A DNA stretch of 53,550 bases from contig CACWVU010000015.1 of the NCBI GenBank assembly GCA_902764415.1, positions 1 to 53,550 of the forward strand, given 5' to 3'. A model generated the notes under the pieces. It was not told the DNA's origin. It did not search any database and saw nothing but the letters and a program-made list of their open reading frames with translations. Shown here one piece after another: positions 15,469-23,079 of this stretch. Source of the DNA: an uncultured bacterium (lineage in GTDB: Bacteria > Verrucomicrobiota > Kiritimatiellia > RFP12 > UBA1067). Made by a program: the position numbers and the translations under genes. Numbering within the stretch: position 1 is the stretch's first letter; each line of letters begins with the position of its first letter.

Positions 15469-16749
15469 ATGAACACATATAGGAAGAGAGTTATTGACCA
15501 GGTTCTCGCCTTTAAACTTGAAGGCGCAGGAGCGGTTCTGGTCGAGGGAGTCAAGTGGTGTGGAAAGACTACCACTTCAGAGCAAATTGCCCGAAGCAAG
15601 GTGTATATTGATGATCTTCGGGAGCAGTTCGGCAACCTTGATGTGCTGAAGGTGAATCCTGCGATAGTCTTGGATGGTGCAGTCCCGCATTTGATTGACG
15701 AATGGCAACTCGCACCTTTTATTTGGGATTCAGTGCGACATCGTGTTGATCATGCGAATGGACTCGGCAGTTTCATTCTGACTGGATCGTCTGTTCCCGC
15801 TGACCAGTCGGAGATTTTCCATAGCGGCGCTGGCCGTTTTGCCTGGCTGAAGATGCGTCCAATGTCGTTATGGGAGTCCGGAGAGTCTTCTGGGAGCGTT
15901 TCGCTCGCGAAGCTGTTCGAGGGGGGAGATTTTCCCGTCGCACCTTCAAACGGAATGACTTTGGCCGATGTGGCTTTTGCGGTATGCCGAGGCGGGTGGC
16001 CGAAGTCGATCGGCCTATCGAGACGTGCCGCGCTGCAGCAGTCCTACAACTATGTCGACGCGCTTGTCGAAAGGGACATTTCGCGGGTCGACGGCAAATT
16101 GCGCGATCCAGTCCGGGCGCGACGGCTGCTGCGGTCCTACGCACGGCTACAGGGGACGCAGGCGACGGCGTCCGTGCTTCGCGCCGACCTCGCCGCGAAT
16201 GCGGACGGGGACAACATAAGGGAAGACACAATCTACTCGTATCTGTCGGCGCTCAGGAAACTGTTCGCGGTGGAGGACGCTAAGGCATGGTGCGCAAATC
16301 TCAGGTGCAAGACGCCGATCCGCACAACGGACACACGTTATTTCGTTGATCCGTCAATCGCCGCCGCCGCGCTTGAAGTCGGCCCCGACGACCTGATGAA
16401 AGACCTGTCCACGTTTGGGCTTATGTTCGAGACATTGGCAATGCGCGATCTTCGCGTCTATGCGGAACCTCTCTTCGGCGATGTCTGCCATTTCCGCGAC
16501 AAGCAAGGGCGCGAGTGCGACGCCGTTGTCAAGATTCGCGGCGGCAGATACGCGCTTGTCGAGGTGAAACTTGGCGGCGGCGCGCTTGTGGAGGAGGGTG
16601 CGCGCACGTTGAACACGTTGGAGAGCCTGGTAGATACGGGCAAGAGCGGAGCGCCTGTGTTCAAGATGGTGTTGACTGCGGTTGGCGACTTTGCCTATCG
16701 GCGACCGGACAATGTCGTCGTTTGCCCCATCGGTTGCCTTTGCCCTTGA
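15469..16749 (+). CDS. AAA ATPase with DUF4143 domain
   Basis: A 426-residue protein of the common bacterial and archaeal AAA_14/DUF4143 type. The P-loop is GVKWCGKTTT at 27-36 (the usual form is GPRQVGKTT), Walker B is LIDEWQ around D77-E78, and the sensor strand reads FILTGSS near residue 102. The C-terminal half carries the DUF4143 winged-helix and nuclease-like fold, with FETLAMRDLRVY (about 320) and an E-C-D-A-V-V/L-V-E-V-K pattern (about 346-367) resembling a PD-(D/E)XK core. The cellular role of the family is unknown; proposed roles include toxin-antitoxin or mobile-element functions. Its location in a repeat-rich accessory island with its own promoter fits such a gene. Confidence 0.9.
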   Translation: MNTYRKRVIDQVLAFKLEGAGAVLVEGVKWCGKTTTSEQIARSKVYIDDLREQFGNLDVLKVNPAIVLDGAVPHLIDEWQLAPFIWDSVRHRVDHANGLGSFILTGSSVPADQSEIFHSGAGRFAWLKMRPMSLWESGESSGSVSLAKLFEGGDFPVAPSNGMTLADVAFAVCRGGWPKSIGLSRRAALQQSYNYVDALVERDISRVDGKLRDPVRARRLLRSYARLQGTQATASVLRADLAANADGDNIREDTIYSYLSALRKLFAVEDAKAWCANLRCKTPIRTTDTRYFVDPSIAAAALEVGPDDLMKDLSTFGLMFETLAMRDLRVYAEPLFGDVCHFRDKQGRECDAVVKIRGGRYALVEVKLGGGALVEEGARTLNTLESLVDTGKSGAPVFKMVLTAVGDFAYRRPDNVVVCPIGCLCP

Positions 16750-16807
16750 CCATTGGGGCAAGTTCTGAGTCCCGCAGCAGTTTTGGCGGCAAGTTCCGCG
16801 TCAGATT

Positions 16808-16895
16808 GTTAACACGCGGATTTGCTCATCTCTAACGACCTTCGCATTTCTGAAAGCGTGAGCGACGTTAGTCGCGAACAAATCCGTGTGTTAAC
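16808..16895. repeat. 88-bp imperfect palindrome
   Basis: GTTAACACGCGGATTTG (16808-16824) pairs with CAAATCCGTGTGTTAAC (16879-16895), 16 of 17 positions plus one G-U. Inside, CTAACG (16832-16837) pairs with CGTTAG (16865-16870), and a further CGC...GCG hairpin lies at the centre. The whole element can fold as one long, bulged stem. It could be a MITE-like element, a structured RNA or a bidirectional terminator. Confidence 0.75.
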
Positions 16896-16930
16896 CACCT
16901 CCGCGACACTCTTGCCGCGCGGTGTCGCGC

Positions 16931-16960
16931 TTGACAAAGCGGCCGAGGATTTGCTATCAT
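16931..16960 (+). promoter_or_regulatory. sigma-70-type promoter of the 17066 gene
   Basis: TTGACA at 16931-16936, 18-bp spacer, TATCAT at 16955-16960. The leader would be about 100 nt and carries AGGAGAA just before the ATG at 17066. Confidence 0.75.
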
Positions 16961-17065
16961 TAACACATGTTTTGCGAAAGTAGCAATATTCTGCTAGGGG
17001 GTGGTAGACTTAACAGTTTTCTCGCCTCTTCATTTGCACACTCAAATTCTAACAGGAGAAGCAAT

Positions 17066-17874
17066 ATGAACGGGGTGAGAAAACTCGCGTGTGGTCTTTT
17101 ATGTTTTGCGGCCTTCGCCGCTGGCGGTGCACACGCCGCCACATTTCCAACCGTCCACTCGACGGACGAACAAGGGCATCGGCATTTCCGATTTTCGCCG
17201 GACAACTTCAAGGAAAACTTCCTTGACACCCTTTACTGGTCGATGGTCAATGGCTACCAGACGGGCGACATCTTCGAGTTTGAGGAAAGCGACGAACCGT
17301 ATGTCCTCACAAGCGGCATAGGCTTCAATTCTGGCTGGGGGAAGCACGACCTCTCGTTCGTTGGCGTGAAGGCTGACGGCTCTCCCGCCGATCCTGAAAA
17401 GGTTGTCTTCATCCCCGCCGAGGGAACGCAGAACGGCCTTTCGTTCCAGAACTACACGAACACCTTCGCGAACATCACGTTCAGCAACGTGGTGCTCTCG
17501 ACCCAGAGTGATCGTCCTTTTGCCTTCCGCAATTGCGTGTTCACGGCAGCTGCCTGGAATCCAACTTTGAATATGGCGGCACGACCTACGACTTCTCGTC
17601 CATTGACACCGGGGCGACTCCGACAACGCACATCATCAACGGCGTGAACGGCTGTCTTGTCGGCGACTACGACCCGAAGTTTACGGATGCGGCGAACGGC
17701 GACTTTACGCTGGAGAAGAAAAGCCCTTGCCGCGACGCGGGTGCGCTTCTCTCGTGGATGACTCCGTCTTCACTCGACCTCGCGGGCAATGCGCGCGTGT
17801 TTGGCAACGCTCCGGACATTGGTTGTTACGAGTGGTTTCAGACATATACAGGGTTCATCTACATTGTCCGGTGA
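17066..17874 (+). pseudogene. frameshifted choice-of-anchor Q-type surface protein
   Basis: The start at 17066 has a good Shine-Dalgarno (AGGAG) and a signal peptide (MNGVRKLACGLLCFAAFAAG, ending AHAA). The first frame, to about 17545, encodes a parallel beta-helix-like protein (TFANITFSNVVL, FAFRNCVF). The homologous C-terminus continues in a different frame from about 17540 to 17874. It reads YGGTTYDFSSID, then FTLEKKSPCRDAGA, SLDLAGNARVF and DIGCYEW, the pattern of the choice-of-anchor Q / right-handed beta-helix C-terminal domain. The join needs one missing base (or two extra) between about 17540 and 17570. With normal decoding the first frame ends at 17647. This is a real frameshift, an assembly error, or less likely programmed slippage. 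Confidence 0.75.
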
Positions 17875-17976
17875 CGGCGGCGCGGCGGAGGGCGGGGAGT
17901 CGCATATACAGAAGGGTCTTGTCCCCGTTTAGTTTTTCAATCGACAATCATTTCCGCTACGACCGCGGCGCTCTAC

Positions 17977-18005
17977 TTGTGTGCGCGCGCGAAAAGTGCT
18001 ATACT
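17977..18005 (+). promoter_or_regulatory. promoter of the hydrogenase operon
   Basis: TTGTGT at 17977-17982, 17-bp spacer, TATACT at 18000-18005. The leader of about 60 nt includes GTCGGAT (18021-18027) and ATCCGAC (18049-18055), a perfect 7-bp inverted repeat with a 21-nt loop, possibly a regulatory hairpin. Confidence 0.65.
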
Positions 18006-18072
18006 ATGCGCCGTTATCCCGTCGGATTAGGATTTCGGCGGAAAACTCATCCGACAAGGAACAAAGCAGGAC

Positions 18073-18351
18073 ATGGAAACAGAGGCAGCGACTCCACGTA
18101 GACCGCAGATAACCATCTGCATGGGCAGTTCGTGCTTCGCGCGCGGGAACGAGAAGACCGTCGAGGCGTGCGAAAGCTTTCTCGCCGAGCGCGGGCTGAA
18201 GGACGAGGTCGACGTCGACCTCGGCGCGAGCCTGTGCACCGGCAACTGCGCGGACGGACCGGTCGTGGTAGTGGACGGGAAGGTCTACAAGCACGTGGAC
18301 CCGCTCGTGATGCGCGACATCCTCGAGGCGACGTTCCCGCAGAAAGGCTGA
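18073..18351 (+). CDS. thioredoxin-like [2Fe-2S] ferredoxin (NuoE/HndA C-terminal type)
   Basis: A 92-residue protein with a thioredoxin-like [2Fe-2S] fold. The cluster ligands are in CMGSSC (about 16-21) and CTGNC (about 55-59) followed by ADGPVVVVDGKVY, a pattern seen in NuoE and HndA. Such proteins shuttle electrons between NADH dehydrogenase modules and [FeFe]-hydrogenases. It begins the hydrogenase operon and stops 1 nt before the HydS-type gene starts. It has a short basic N-terminal extension and no export signal. It may wire the sensory hydrogenase to a soluble donor. Confidence 0.88.
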   Translation: METEAATPRRPQITICMGSSCFARGNEKTVEACESFLAERGLKDEVDVDLGASLCTGNCADGPVVVVDGKVYKHVDPLVMRDILEATFPQKG

Positions 18352-18352
18352 T

Positions 18353-20107
18353 ATGATGACGGTCACAAGCCCGGTTTACACGACTGAGAACGAGTGCCAG
18401 GACTGCTACAAGTGCGTGCGGCACTGTCCGGTGAAGGCGATCAGGATCGTCAACGGCAAGGCGAGCGTGATCCCGGAGGCGTGCGTCGCCTGCGGCGAGT
18501 GCGTGAAGGTGTGCCCCGCGCACGCGAAGAAGATCAGGAGCGACCTCGCGCGCCTCAAGGAGCTCGTCGCGTCCGGCGCGAAGCTGTACGCGTCCGTCGC
18601 GCCGAGCTTCGCCGGCTACTTCAAGGGCGTGACGATCGGGCAGATCGCCGCGGCGCTGAAGGCCGCCGGCTTCGCGGGCGCGAGCGAGACCGCGCACGGC
18701 GCTGAGGCGGTGAGCGCGCACGTCTCGAAGCTCCTCGACGAGACGGACTCCCCGCTCGTCATCTCGTCCGCCTGTCCCGCCGCGGTCGACATGGTGCGCA
18801 AGTACCTGCCTGCCTACGCCAAGTTCATCTCCCCCCTACCCTCGCCCGTGCGCGCGCACTGCCGACTCATCAGGGAGAAGTACGGCCAGGACGCGAAGGT
18901 CGTCTTCTTCGGGCCGTGCGCGGCGAAGAAGAACGAGTCCGACGCGCATCCGGACGAGCTCGCGCTCGCCGTCATCTTCCCCGCGCTCGAGCAGTTCCTC
19001 GCGGAGCGCGGCATCACCTTCGGCAAGGAGGCCGAGCTCGCGCTTGGGCCGGCCGAGGAAGGACGCTTCTACTCCGTCGAAGGCGGGATGAACGACACGC
19101 TGCGCGACGGCAGGACGGACGTCAGGTACGTCTCCGTCTCGGGGCTCGAGGACTTCCGCAGGATGCTCGAGGACTTCGATCCCGCGGAGTTCGGGCTGCA
19201 TCCGGAGAACTTCCAGCGCAAGCTGTTCGTCGAGGTGCTGGCGTGCCCTGGCGGCTGCGTCAACGGCCCCGCCATGCCGCGCGGCGCCTCGGGGCTCGCG
19301 ACGCTCTTCGCGACCGACGCAACCGCGCCGATTCGCGCCTCCTCCTCGCGCTGCTTCGCGCACTGCGGAACCTCGGCCTATCCGGCCGCGGCGGTCGTGG
19401 AGGACGAGCCGGACGAGGCGGCGATCGCGGGCGCGCTCGCGCGCGTCGGGAAGACGGCCAAGGCCGACGAGATCAACTGCGGCGCGTGCGGCTACAACTC
19501 GTGCCGCGAGTTCGCGAAGGCGCTCCTCGCCGGCAAGGCCGAGGAGGCGATGTGCCACATCTACCTCAAGAAGAACTTCCAGCGCACTTCCAACGCGCTC
19601 ATCAAGTACATACCGGCCGGCGTCGTCATCGTCGACGCGAAGGGGCTCATCGTCGAGTGCAACCGGCTCTTCGCGGAAATGGCGGGCGCGCTCGGCGAGT
19701 ACGACGCGCTCGGCAACCTCGACGGGCTCGGCGTGGACGGCTTCATGCCCGAGTTCGCGGAGCTCTTCACGGGTGCGGTGGAGCACGGCAGCGAGATCGT
19801 CAAGTACCGGCAGCAGTGGAGCGGACGCATCGTCACGATCAGCGTCTTCCCGATCAGCGTCGGCAAGTTCGCGGGCGCGGTGGTGCAGGACGTCACCAAG
19901 AACGAGGGCCGGCGCGAGGAGATCGCCGCGAAGGCGCGCGACGTGATCCGGAAGAACGTCTACACCGTCCAGCAGGTGGCGCGGCTCTTCGGCGAGCACA
20001 TCGCCGAGACGGAGATCATGCTCAACGAGATCGCCGGCGCGTACGAGTCGCAGACCGTCGGCAAGCGGCTCCGCGAAGGCGGAAGCGAGGAGTACCTGAA
20101 TGGCTGA
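18353..20107 (+). CDS. sensory-type [FeFe]-hydrogenase with PAS domain (HydS-like)
   Basis: A 584-residue multidomain protein. Order: two [4Fe-4S] ferredoxin motifs (about 14-60), [FeFe]-hydrogenase H-cluster domain (about 75-330), a CGACGYNSC Fe-S motif (about 374-382), then a PAS domain (about 405-510) and a short helical tail. H-cluster motifs are SSACP (C141), GPCAAKKNE and EVLACPGGC. In catalytic enzymes the first motif is TSCCP; the first Cys, the proton-transfer residue, is Ala here, as reported for sensory group C/D enzymes such as Thermotoga maritima HydS. The protein is therefore likely a hydrogen or redox sensor passing its signal through PAS to the adjacent phosphatase. The next gene begins inside its last codons. 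Confidence 0.9.
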   Translation: MMTVTSPVYTTENECQDCYKCVRHCPVKAIRIVNGKASVIPEACVACGECVKVCPAHAKKIRSDLARLKELVASGAKLYASVAPSFAGYFKGVTIGQIAAALKAAGFAGASETAHGAEAVSAHVSKLLDETDSPLVISSACPAAVDMVRKYLPAYAKFISPLPSPVRAHCRLIREKYGQDAKVVFFGPCAAKKNESDAHPDELALAVIFPALEQFLAERGITFGKEAELALGPAEEGRFYSVEGGMNDTLRDGRTDVRYVSVSGLEDFRRMLEDFDPAEFGLHPENFQRKLFVEVLACPGGCVNGPAMPRGASGLATLFATDATAPIRASSSRCFAHCGTSAYPAAAVVEDEPDEAAIAGALARVGKTAKADEINCGACGYNSCREFAKALLAGKAEEAMCHIYLKKNFQRTSNALIKYIPAGVVIVDAKGLIVECNRLFAEMAGALGEYDALGNLDGLGVDGFMPEFAELFTGAVEHGSEIVKYRQQWSGRIVTISVFPISVGKFAGAVVQDVTKNEGRREEIAAKARDVIRKNVYTVQQVARLFGEHIAETEIMLNEIAGAYESQTVGKRLREGGSEEYLNG

Positions 20108-21317
20108 CGCGCTTCAGCGCGGCTACAGCGCCGCGAGCGACCTCTTCATCGAGATGGAGGCAGCCCAGTACACGAAGACCGGCCAGGCCGCGTGCGGCGA
20201 CGACGTCAGGTTCATGACCGTCGAGAAGGAGAACCGGCACCTCGTGGCGCTCTCCGACGGACTCGGCAGCGGCGTCAAGGCGAACGTGCTCGCGACGATG
20301 ACGACCTCGATGGCGATCAAGTTCCTCGAATCGAACGTCCCCATGCTCGAGGCGGTCGAAATCATCATGGACTCGCTCCCCGTCTGCGAGGTCCGCAAGA
20401 TCGGCTACGCCACCTTCTCGCTCTTCGACTTCCGCCTCGGCGGAAAGGCGCGCATCAGCGAGATGGGCAACCCCGGCTACATCCACCTCAGGGGTACGGA
20501 CGAGATCTCTCCGCTCAGGGACGAGCAGATCGTCTCGTCGCACTGGCCGGACCGCGAGGTGCGGAAGTGCGAGGCCGACTTCCGTTCCGGCGACCGCATC
20601 ATCTTGTGCTCGGACGGCGTCACGCAGTCCGGGCTCGGCGTGAGGAAGGACATGAAGTTCGGCTGGCGCCGCTCGGGCGTACTCAAGTTCGCCCAGGAGA
20701 GGATCGCCGCCGATCCGGACATCTCGGCGCGTGACCTGAGCGCCGCGATCGCGCACGAGGCGCTCTACCTCGCGCCCGGCGGCTGCAAGGACGACATCAG
20801 CTGCGTCGTCTGCTACCTCCGACATCCGCGCGTCATGCGCGTCCTCACCGGGCCGCCATTCTACAAGGAGCACGACGCGGACTACGCGCGCAAGGCGACG
20901 CTCGGCTTCGACCACGTCGTCATCTGCGGTGGGACGACCGCGAACATCATGGAGCGCGAGCTCGGCGTCAAGGTGAAGGTGAAGCTCTCGGACATGCGGA
21001 CGTCCGGCGGCCTGCCGCCGATCGGCACGATGGAGGGCGTCGGCATCGCAACCGAGGGCATCCTCACGCTCGGGCGCGTCCTTTCGGCGCTCGAGCAGAT
21101 GCGTCCGCCGGAGCGCGAGCCCGCCGCCGCGCGCGCGATCCTCGAGCGCATGATGCGCCACGACCGCATCGAGTTCGTGATCGGCACGAAGGTGAACGAG
21201 TCCCACCAGGATCCGAACGTCCCGCAGGACCTGGAGCTCAGGCGAAGCGTCGTCAAGCGCATCGCCGCGGCGCTGGAGAAAAACTACCGCAAGAAGGTCA
21301 CCGTAGACTACTACTGA
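20100..21317 (+). CDS. PP2C/SpoIIE-family phosphatase linked to HydS
   Basis: A 405-residue soluble serine phosphatase. The N-terminal 245 residues form a SpoIIE-type PP2C domain, with metal-binding Asp residues in GDD (about 38), LSDGLGSG (about 55), ILCSDGV (about 165) and a KDDISCVV motif (about 228). The remaining 160 residues form a separate domain that I cannot name, containing HVVICGGTTANI and SDMRTSGGLPP. It starts in the last codons of the sensory hydrogenase, a strong sign of a functional pair. Gene clusters of HydS, PP2C phosphatase and a HydA2-type hydrogenase are known from Ruminococcus albus. Its target is unknown; no RsbW/RsbV pair lies next to it. Confidence 0.9.
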   Translation: MADALQRGYSAASDLFIEMEAAQYTKTGQAACGDDVRFMTVEKENRHLVALSDGLGSGVKANVLATMTTSMAIKFLESNVPMLEAVEIIMDSLPVCEVRKIGYATFSLFDFRLGGKARISEMGNPGYIHLRGTDEISPLRDEQIVSSHWPDREVRKCEADFRSGDRIILCSDGVTQSGLGVRKDMKFGWRRSGVLKFAQERIAADPDISARDLSAAIAHEALYLAPGGCKDDISCVVCYLRHPRVMRVLTGPPFYKEHDADYARKATLGFDHVVICGGTTANIMERELGVKVKVKLSDMRTSGGLPPIGTMEGVGIATEGILTLGRVLSALEQMRPPEREPAAARAILERMMRHDRIEFVIGTKVNESHQDPNVPQDLELRRSVVKRIAAALEKNYRKKVTVDYY

Positions 21318-21334
21318 CAGGAAAGGAGACGGAT

Positions 21335-21598
21335 ATGGAAAAAGTCAAAGTCGAGATATGCTGCGGCACGGCGTGCTACCTGCTGGGCGCGGCGAACATG
21401 ATGGACCTCGAAGACCAGCTGCCCGCCGAATGGCGCGGCAGGGTCGAGGTCGAGGCGAGGACCTGCCTCGAGCTCTGCGAGAAGGAGAATCTCGGCGGAG
21501 CCCCGTACGTGCGCATAAACGACACCGAGATCATGGCGCAGGCCACGCCGGAGAAGCTGACCGCGCGCATCGGTGAGCTGCTGACGGAGGCCGAGTAA
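21335..21598 (+). CDS. small [2Fe-2S] ferredoxin-like protein
   Basis: An 87-residue thioredoxin-fold protein. It has CCGTAC at the N-terminus (about 9-14) and CLELC near residue 48, followed by G-A-P-Y-V-R-I-N, the two-pair cysteine pattern of a NuoE/HndA-type [2Fe-2S] cluster. It is the second such protein in this operon and sits 1 nt before the catalytic hydrogenase, preceded by AAAGGAGA as Shine-Dalgarno. It probably serves as electron carrier for that enzyme. Confidence 0.85.
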   Translation: MEKVKVEICCGTACYLLGAANMMDLEDQLPAEWRGRVEVEARTCLELCEKENLGGAPYVRINDTEIMAQATPEKLTARIGELLTEAE

Positions 21599-21599
21599 A

Positions 21600-22994
21600 A
21601 TGCTCAACGGATCCACTTTCATCCGCCGCGAGCTGATGATCCGCATCGTGCGCGCGTTCGACGACGGCACGCTCGAGAAGGAGCTCGACCAGATCCCGAT
21701 CAAGCTCAGGCCGAAGAACTCGGTCGCGTCGGGCTGCTGCGTCTACCACGACCGCGCGATCTTCAAGTACCGGCTGATGGCGCTTCTGGGAGTGTCCGTG
21801 GAGGACGAGACGGACGAGGCCAAGTCCCTCGCCGCCTATTACGCCGAGAAGGCGTGGGGCGGAGGGGCGAACGACACCAGGCCGAAAACGCCGCTCAGCG
21901 TGTGCGGGCCCGCGTGCAGCGGCTGCCCGGACGCGAAGGTCGTCTCCACGCCCAACTGCCGCGGCTGCATCGCGCGCCCGTGCGTGTACAACTGCCCGAA
22001 GAAGGCGATCTCCATCGTCGGCGGGCAGTCGGTGATCGACCAGTCCCTCTGCATCAAGTGCGGCAAGTGCATCACCGCCTGCCCATACCACGCGATCGTC
22101 AAGACTTCCGTGCCCTGCGAGGACGCCTGCCCGGTCGGGGCAATCCGCAAGAACGACCAGGGCGTCGCCGAGATCGACTTCGAGAAGTGCATCTTCTGCG
22201 GCAAATGCTTCGCCGCGTGTCCGTTCGCGGCGGTCATGGAGCGTTCGCAGCTCGTGGACGTGCTTGCGGCGATGAAGCGCGGCGAAAAGCTCGTCGCGAT
22301 GATCGCGCCCGCGGCGGAGAAGCAGTTCCCCGGAAAGATCGAACAGCTCCTCTCGGCCTGCGCGAAGGCCGGTTTCGCCGACGTCATGGAGGTCGCGCTC
22401 GGCGCGGAGAAGACAACCGAGCACGAGACCGCAGAGTTCATCGAGCGCATGGAGAAGGACCAGAAGACGTTCATGACCACGTCGTGCTGCCCGGCCTGGG
22501 TGAACCTGGTCGGAAAGCACATGCCCGACCTCGTGAACCACGTTTCGCTGACTCCCAGCCCCATGGTATACGCGCACGAAATCGCGAAGAAGAAGGACCC
22601 GTCCGCCAAGACGGTGTTCATCGGCCCCTGCGTCGCGAAGCGCAGCGAGGCGAGGCGCAAGGATGTGGACTACGTCCTCTCCTTCGAGGAGCTCGGCGCC
22701 ATCCTCGCCGGACGCAAGATCGACGTCATCGCCTGCGAGCCATGGCCGGTGGAGCGCCCCGCGAACCCGACCGCCCGCAACTACGCGAGGAGCTGCGGCG
22801 TGACGGACGCGGTCCTCGCCGAGGCGACGGCGAAGATACCCGGCTTCAAGCTGGACGCGAAGCAGATAAACGGCATCGACCGCAAGACCTGCGCCATGGT
22901 CAAGCTCTACGCCGCCGGGAAGCTCCCCGTGAACTTCCTGGAGGTGATGGCCTGCCCCGGCGGTTGCCTGAACGGCCCGTGCTCGCTCACCTGA
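21600..22994 (+). CDS. catalytic [FeFe]-hydrogenase (group B / HydA2-like)
   Basis: A 464-residue enzyme that reduces protons with reduced ferredoxin. The N-terminal half holds many Fe-S ligands: a C-x-x-x-C-x-x-C set near residue 101-107, NCRGC-containing cluster (about 119), then two ferredoxin motifs CIKCGKCITACP and CIFCGKCFAACP. All three H-cluster motifs are intact: TSCCPAW (C296, C297), GPCVAKRSE (C344) and EVMACPGGC (C452, C456). Unlike the HydS-like protein it keeps the proton-relay Cys. The short C-terminus ends soon after the third motif, as in group B enzymes. HydEFG maturases are not in the window. The PFOR gene starting at 53350 could supply reduced ferredoxin. Confidence 0.93.
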   Translation: MLNGSTFIRRELMIRIVRAFDDGTLEKELDQIPIKLRPKNSVASGCCVYHDRAIFKYRLMALLGVSVEDETDEAKSLAAYYAEKAWGGGANDTRPKTPLSVCGPACSGCPDAKVVSTPNCRGCIARPCVYNCPKKAISIVGGQSVIDQSLCIKCGKCITACPYHAIVKTSVPCEDACPVGAIRKNDQGVAEIDFEKCIFCGKCFAACPFAAVMERSQLVDVLAAMKRGEKLVAMIAPAAEKQFPGKIEQLLSACAKAGFADVMEVALGAEKTTEHETAEFIERMEKDQKTFMTTSCCPAWVNLVGKHMPDLVNHVSLTPSPMVYAHEIAKKKDPSAKTVFIGPCVAKRSEARRKDVDYVLSFEELGAILAGRKIDVIACEPWPVERPANPTARNYARSCGVTDAVLAEATAKIPGFKLDAKQINGIDRKTCAMVKLYAAGKLPVNFLEVMACPGGCLNGPCSLT

Positions 22995-23017
22995 GCGCGC
23001 GGACGGCGCGCGGCTCA
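22992..23017 (+). terminator. hairpin at the end of the hydrogenase operon
   Basis: TGAGCGCGCG starting at the stop codon pairs with CGCGCGGCTCA (one bulge), giving a strong 10-bp GC-rich stem with a 5-nt loop. There is no U-tract, so it is either a Rho-assisted terminator or an mRNA-stabilising hairpin. Confidence 0.55.
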
Positions 23018-23079
23018 CCTGCGGGCGATGAAGCCGCGGCGGACAAGGTATAGTCAACATGGAACACGAGGTGTAGACA

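Larger units (their letters stand above)
16750..17065. other. gene-free stretch with palindrome and promoter
   Basis: No gene before 17066. It contains the 88-bp imperfect palindrome at 16808-16895 and the promoter at 16931-16960, described separately. The ATG at 16967 is in frame with the 17066 start but encodes a leader without signal-peptide character. Confidence 0.6.

Noticed and set aside
16967..17065. Alternative leaderless start at 16967 for the frameshifted surface protein
   Set aside because: It is in frame and only 6 nt from the -10 box, but the added 33 residues hide the signal peptide. AGGAGAA before 17066 gives a normal start. The 17066 start is used, with some doubt.
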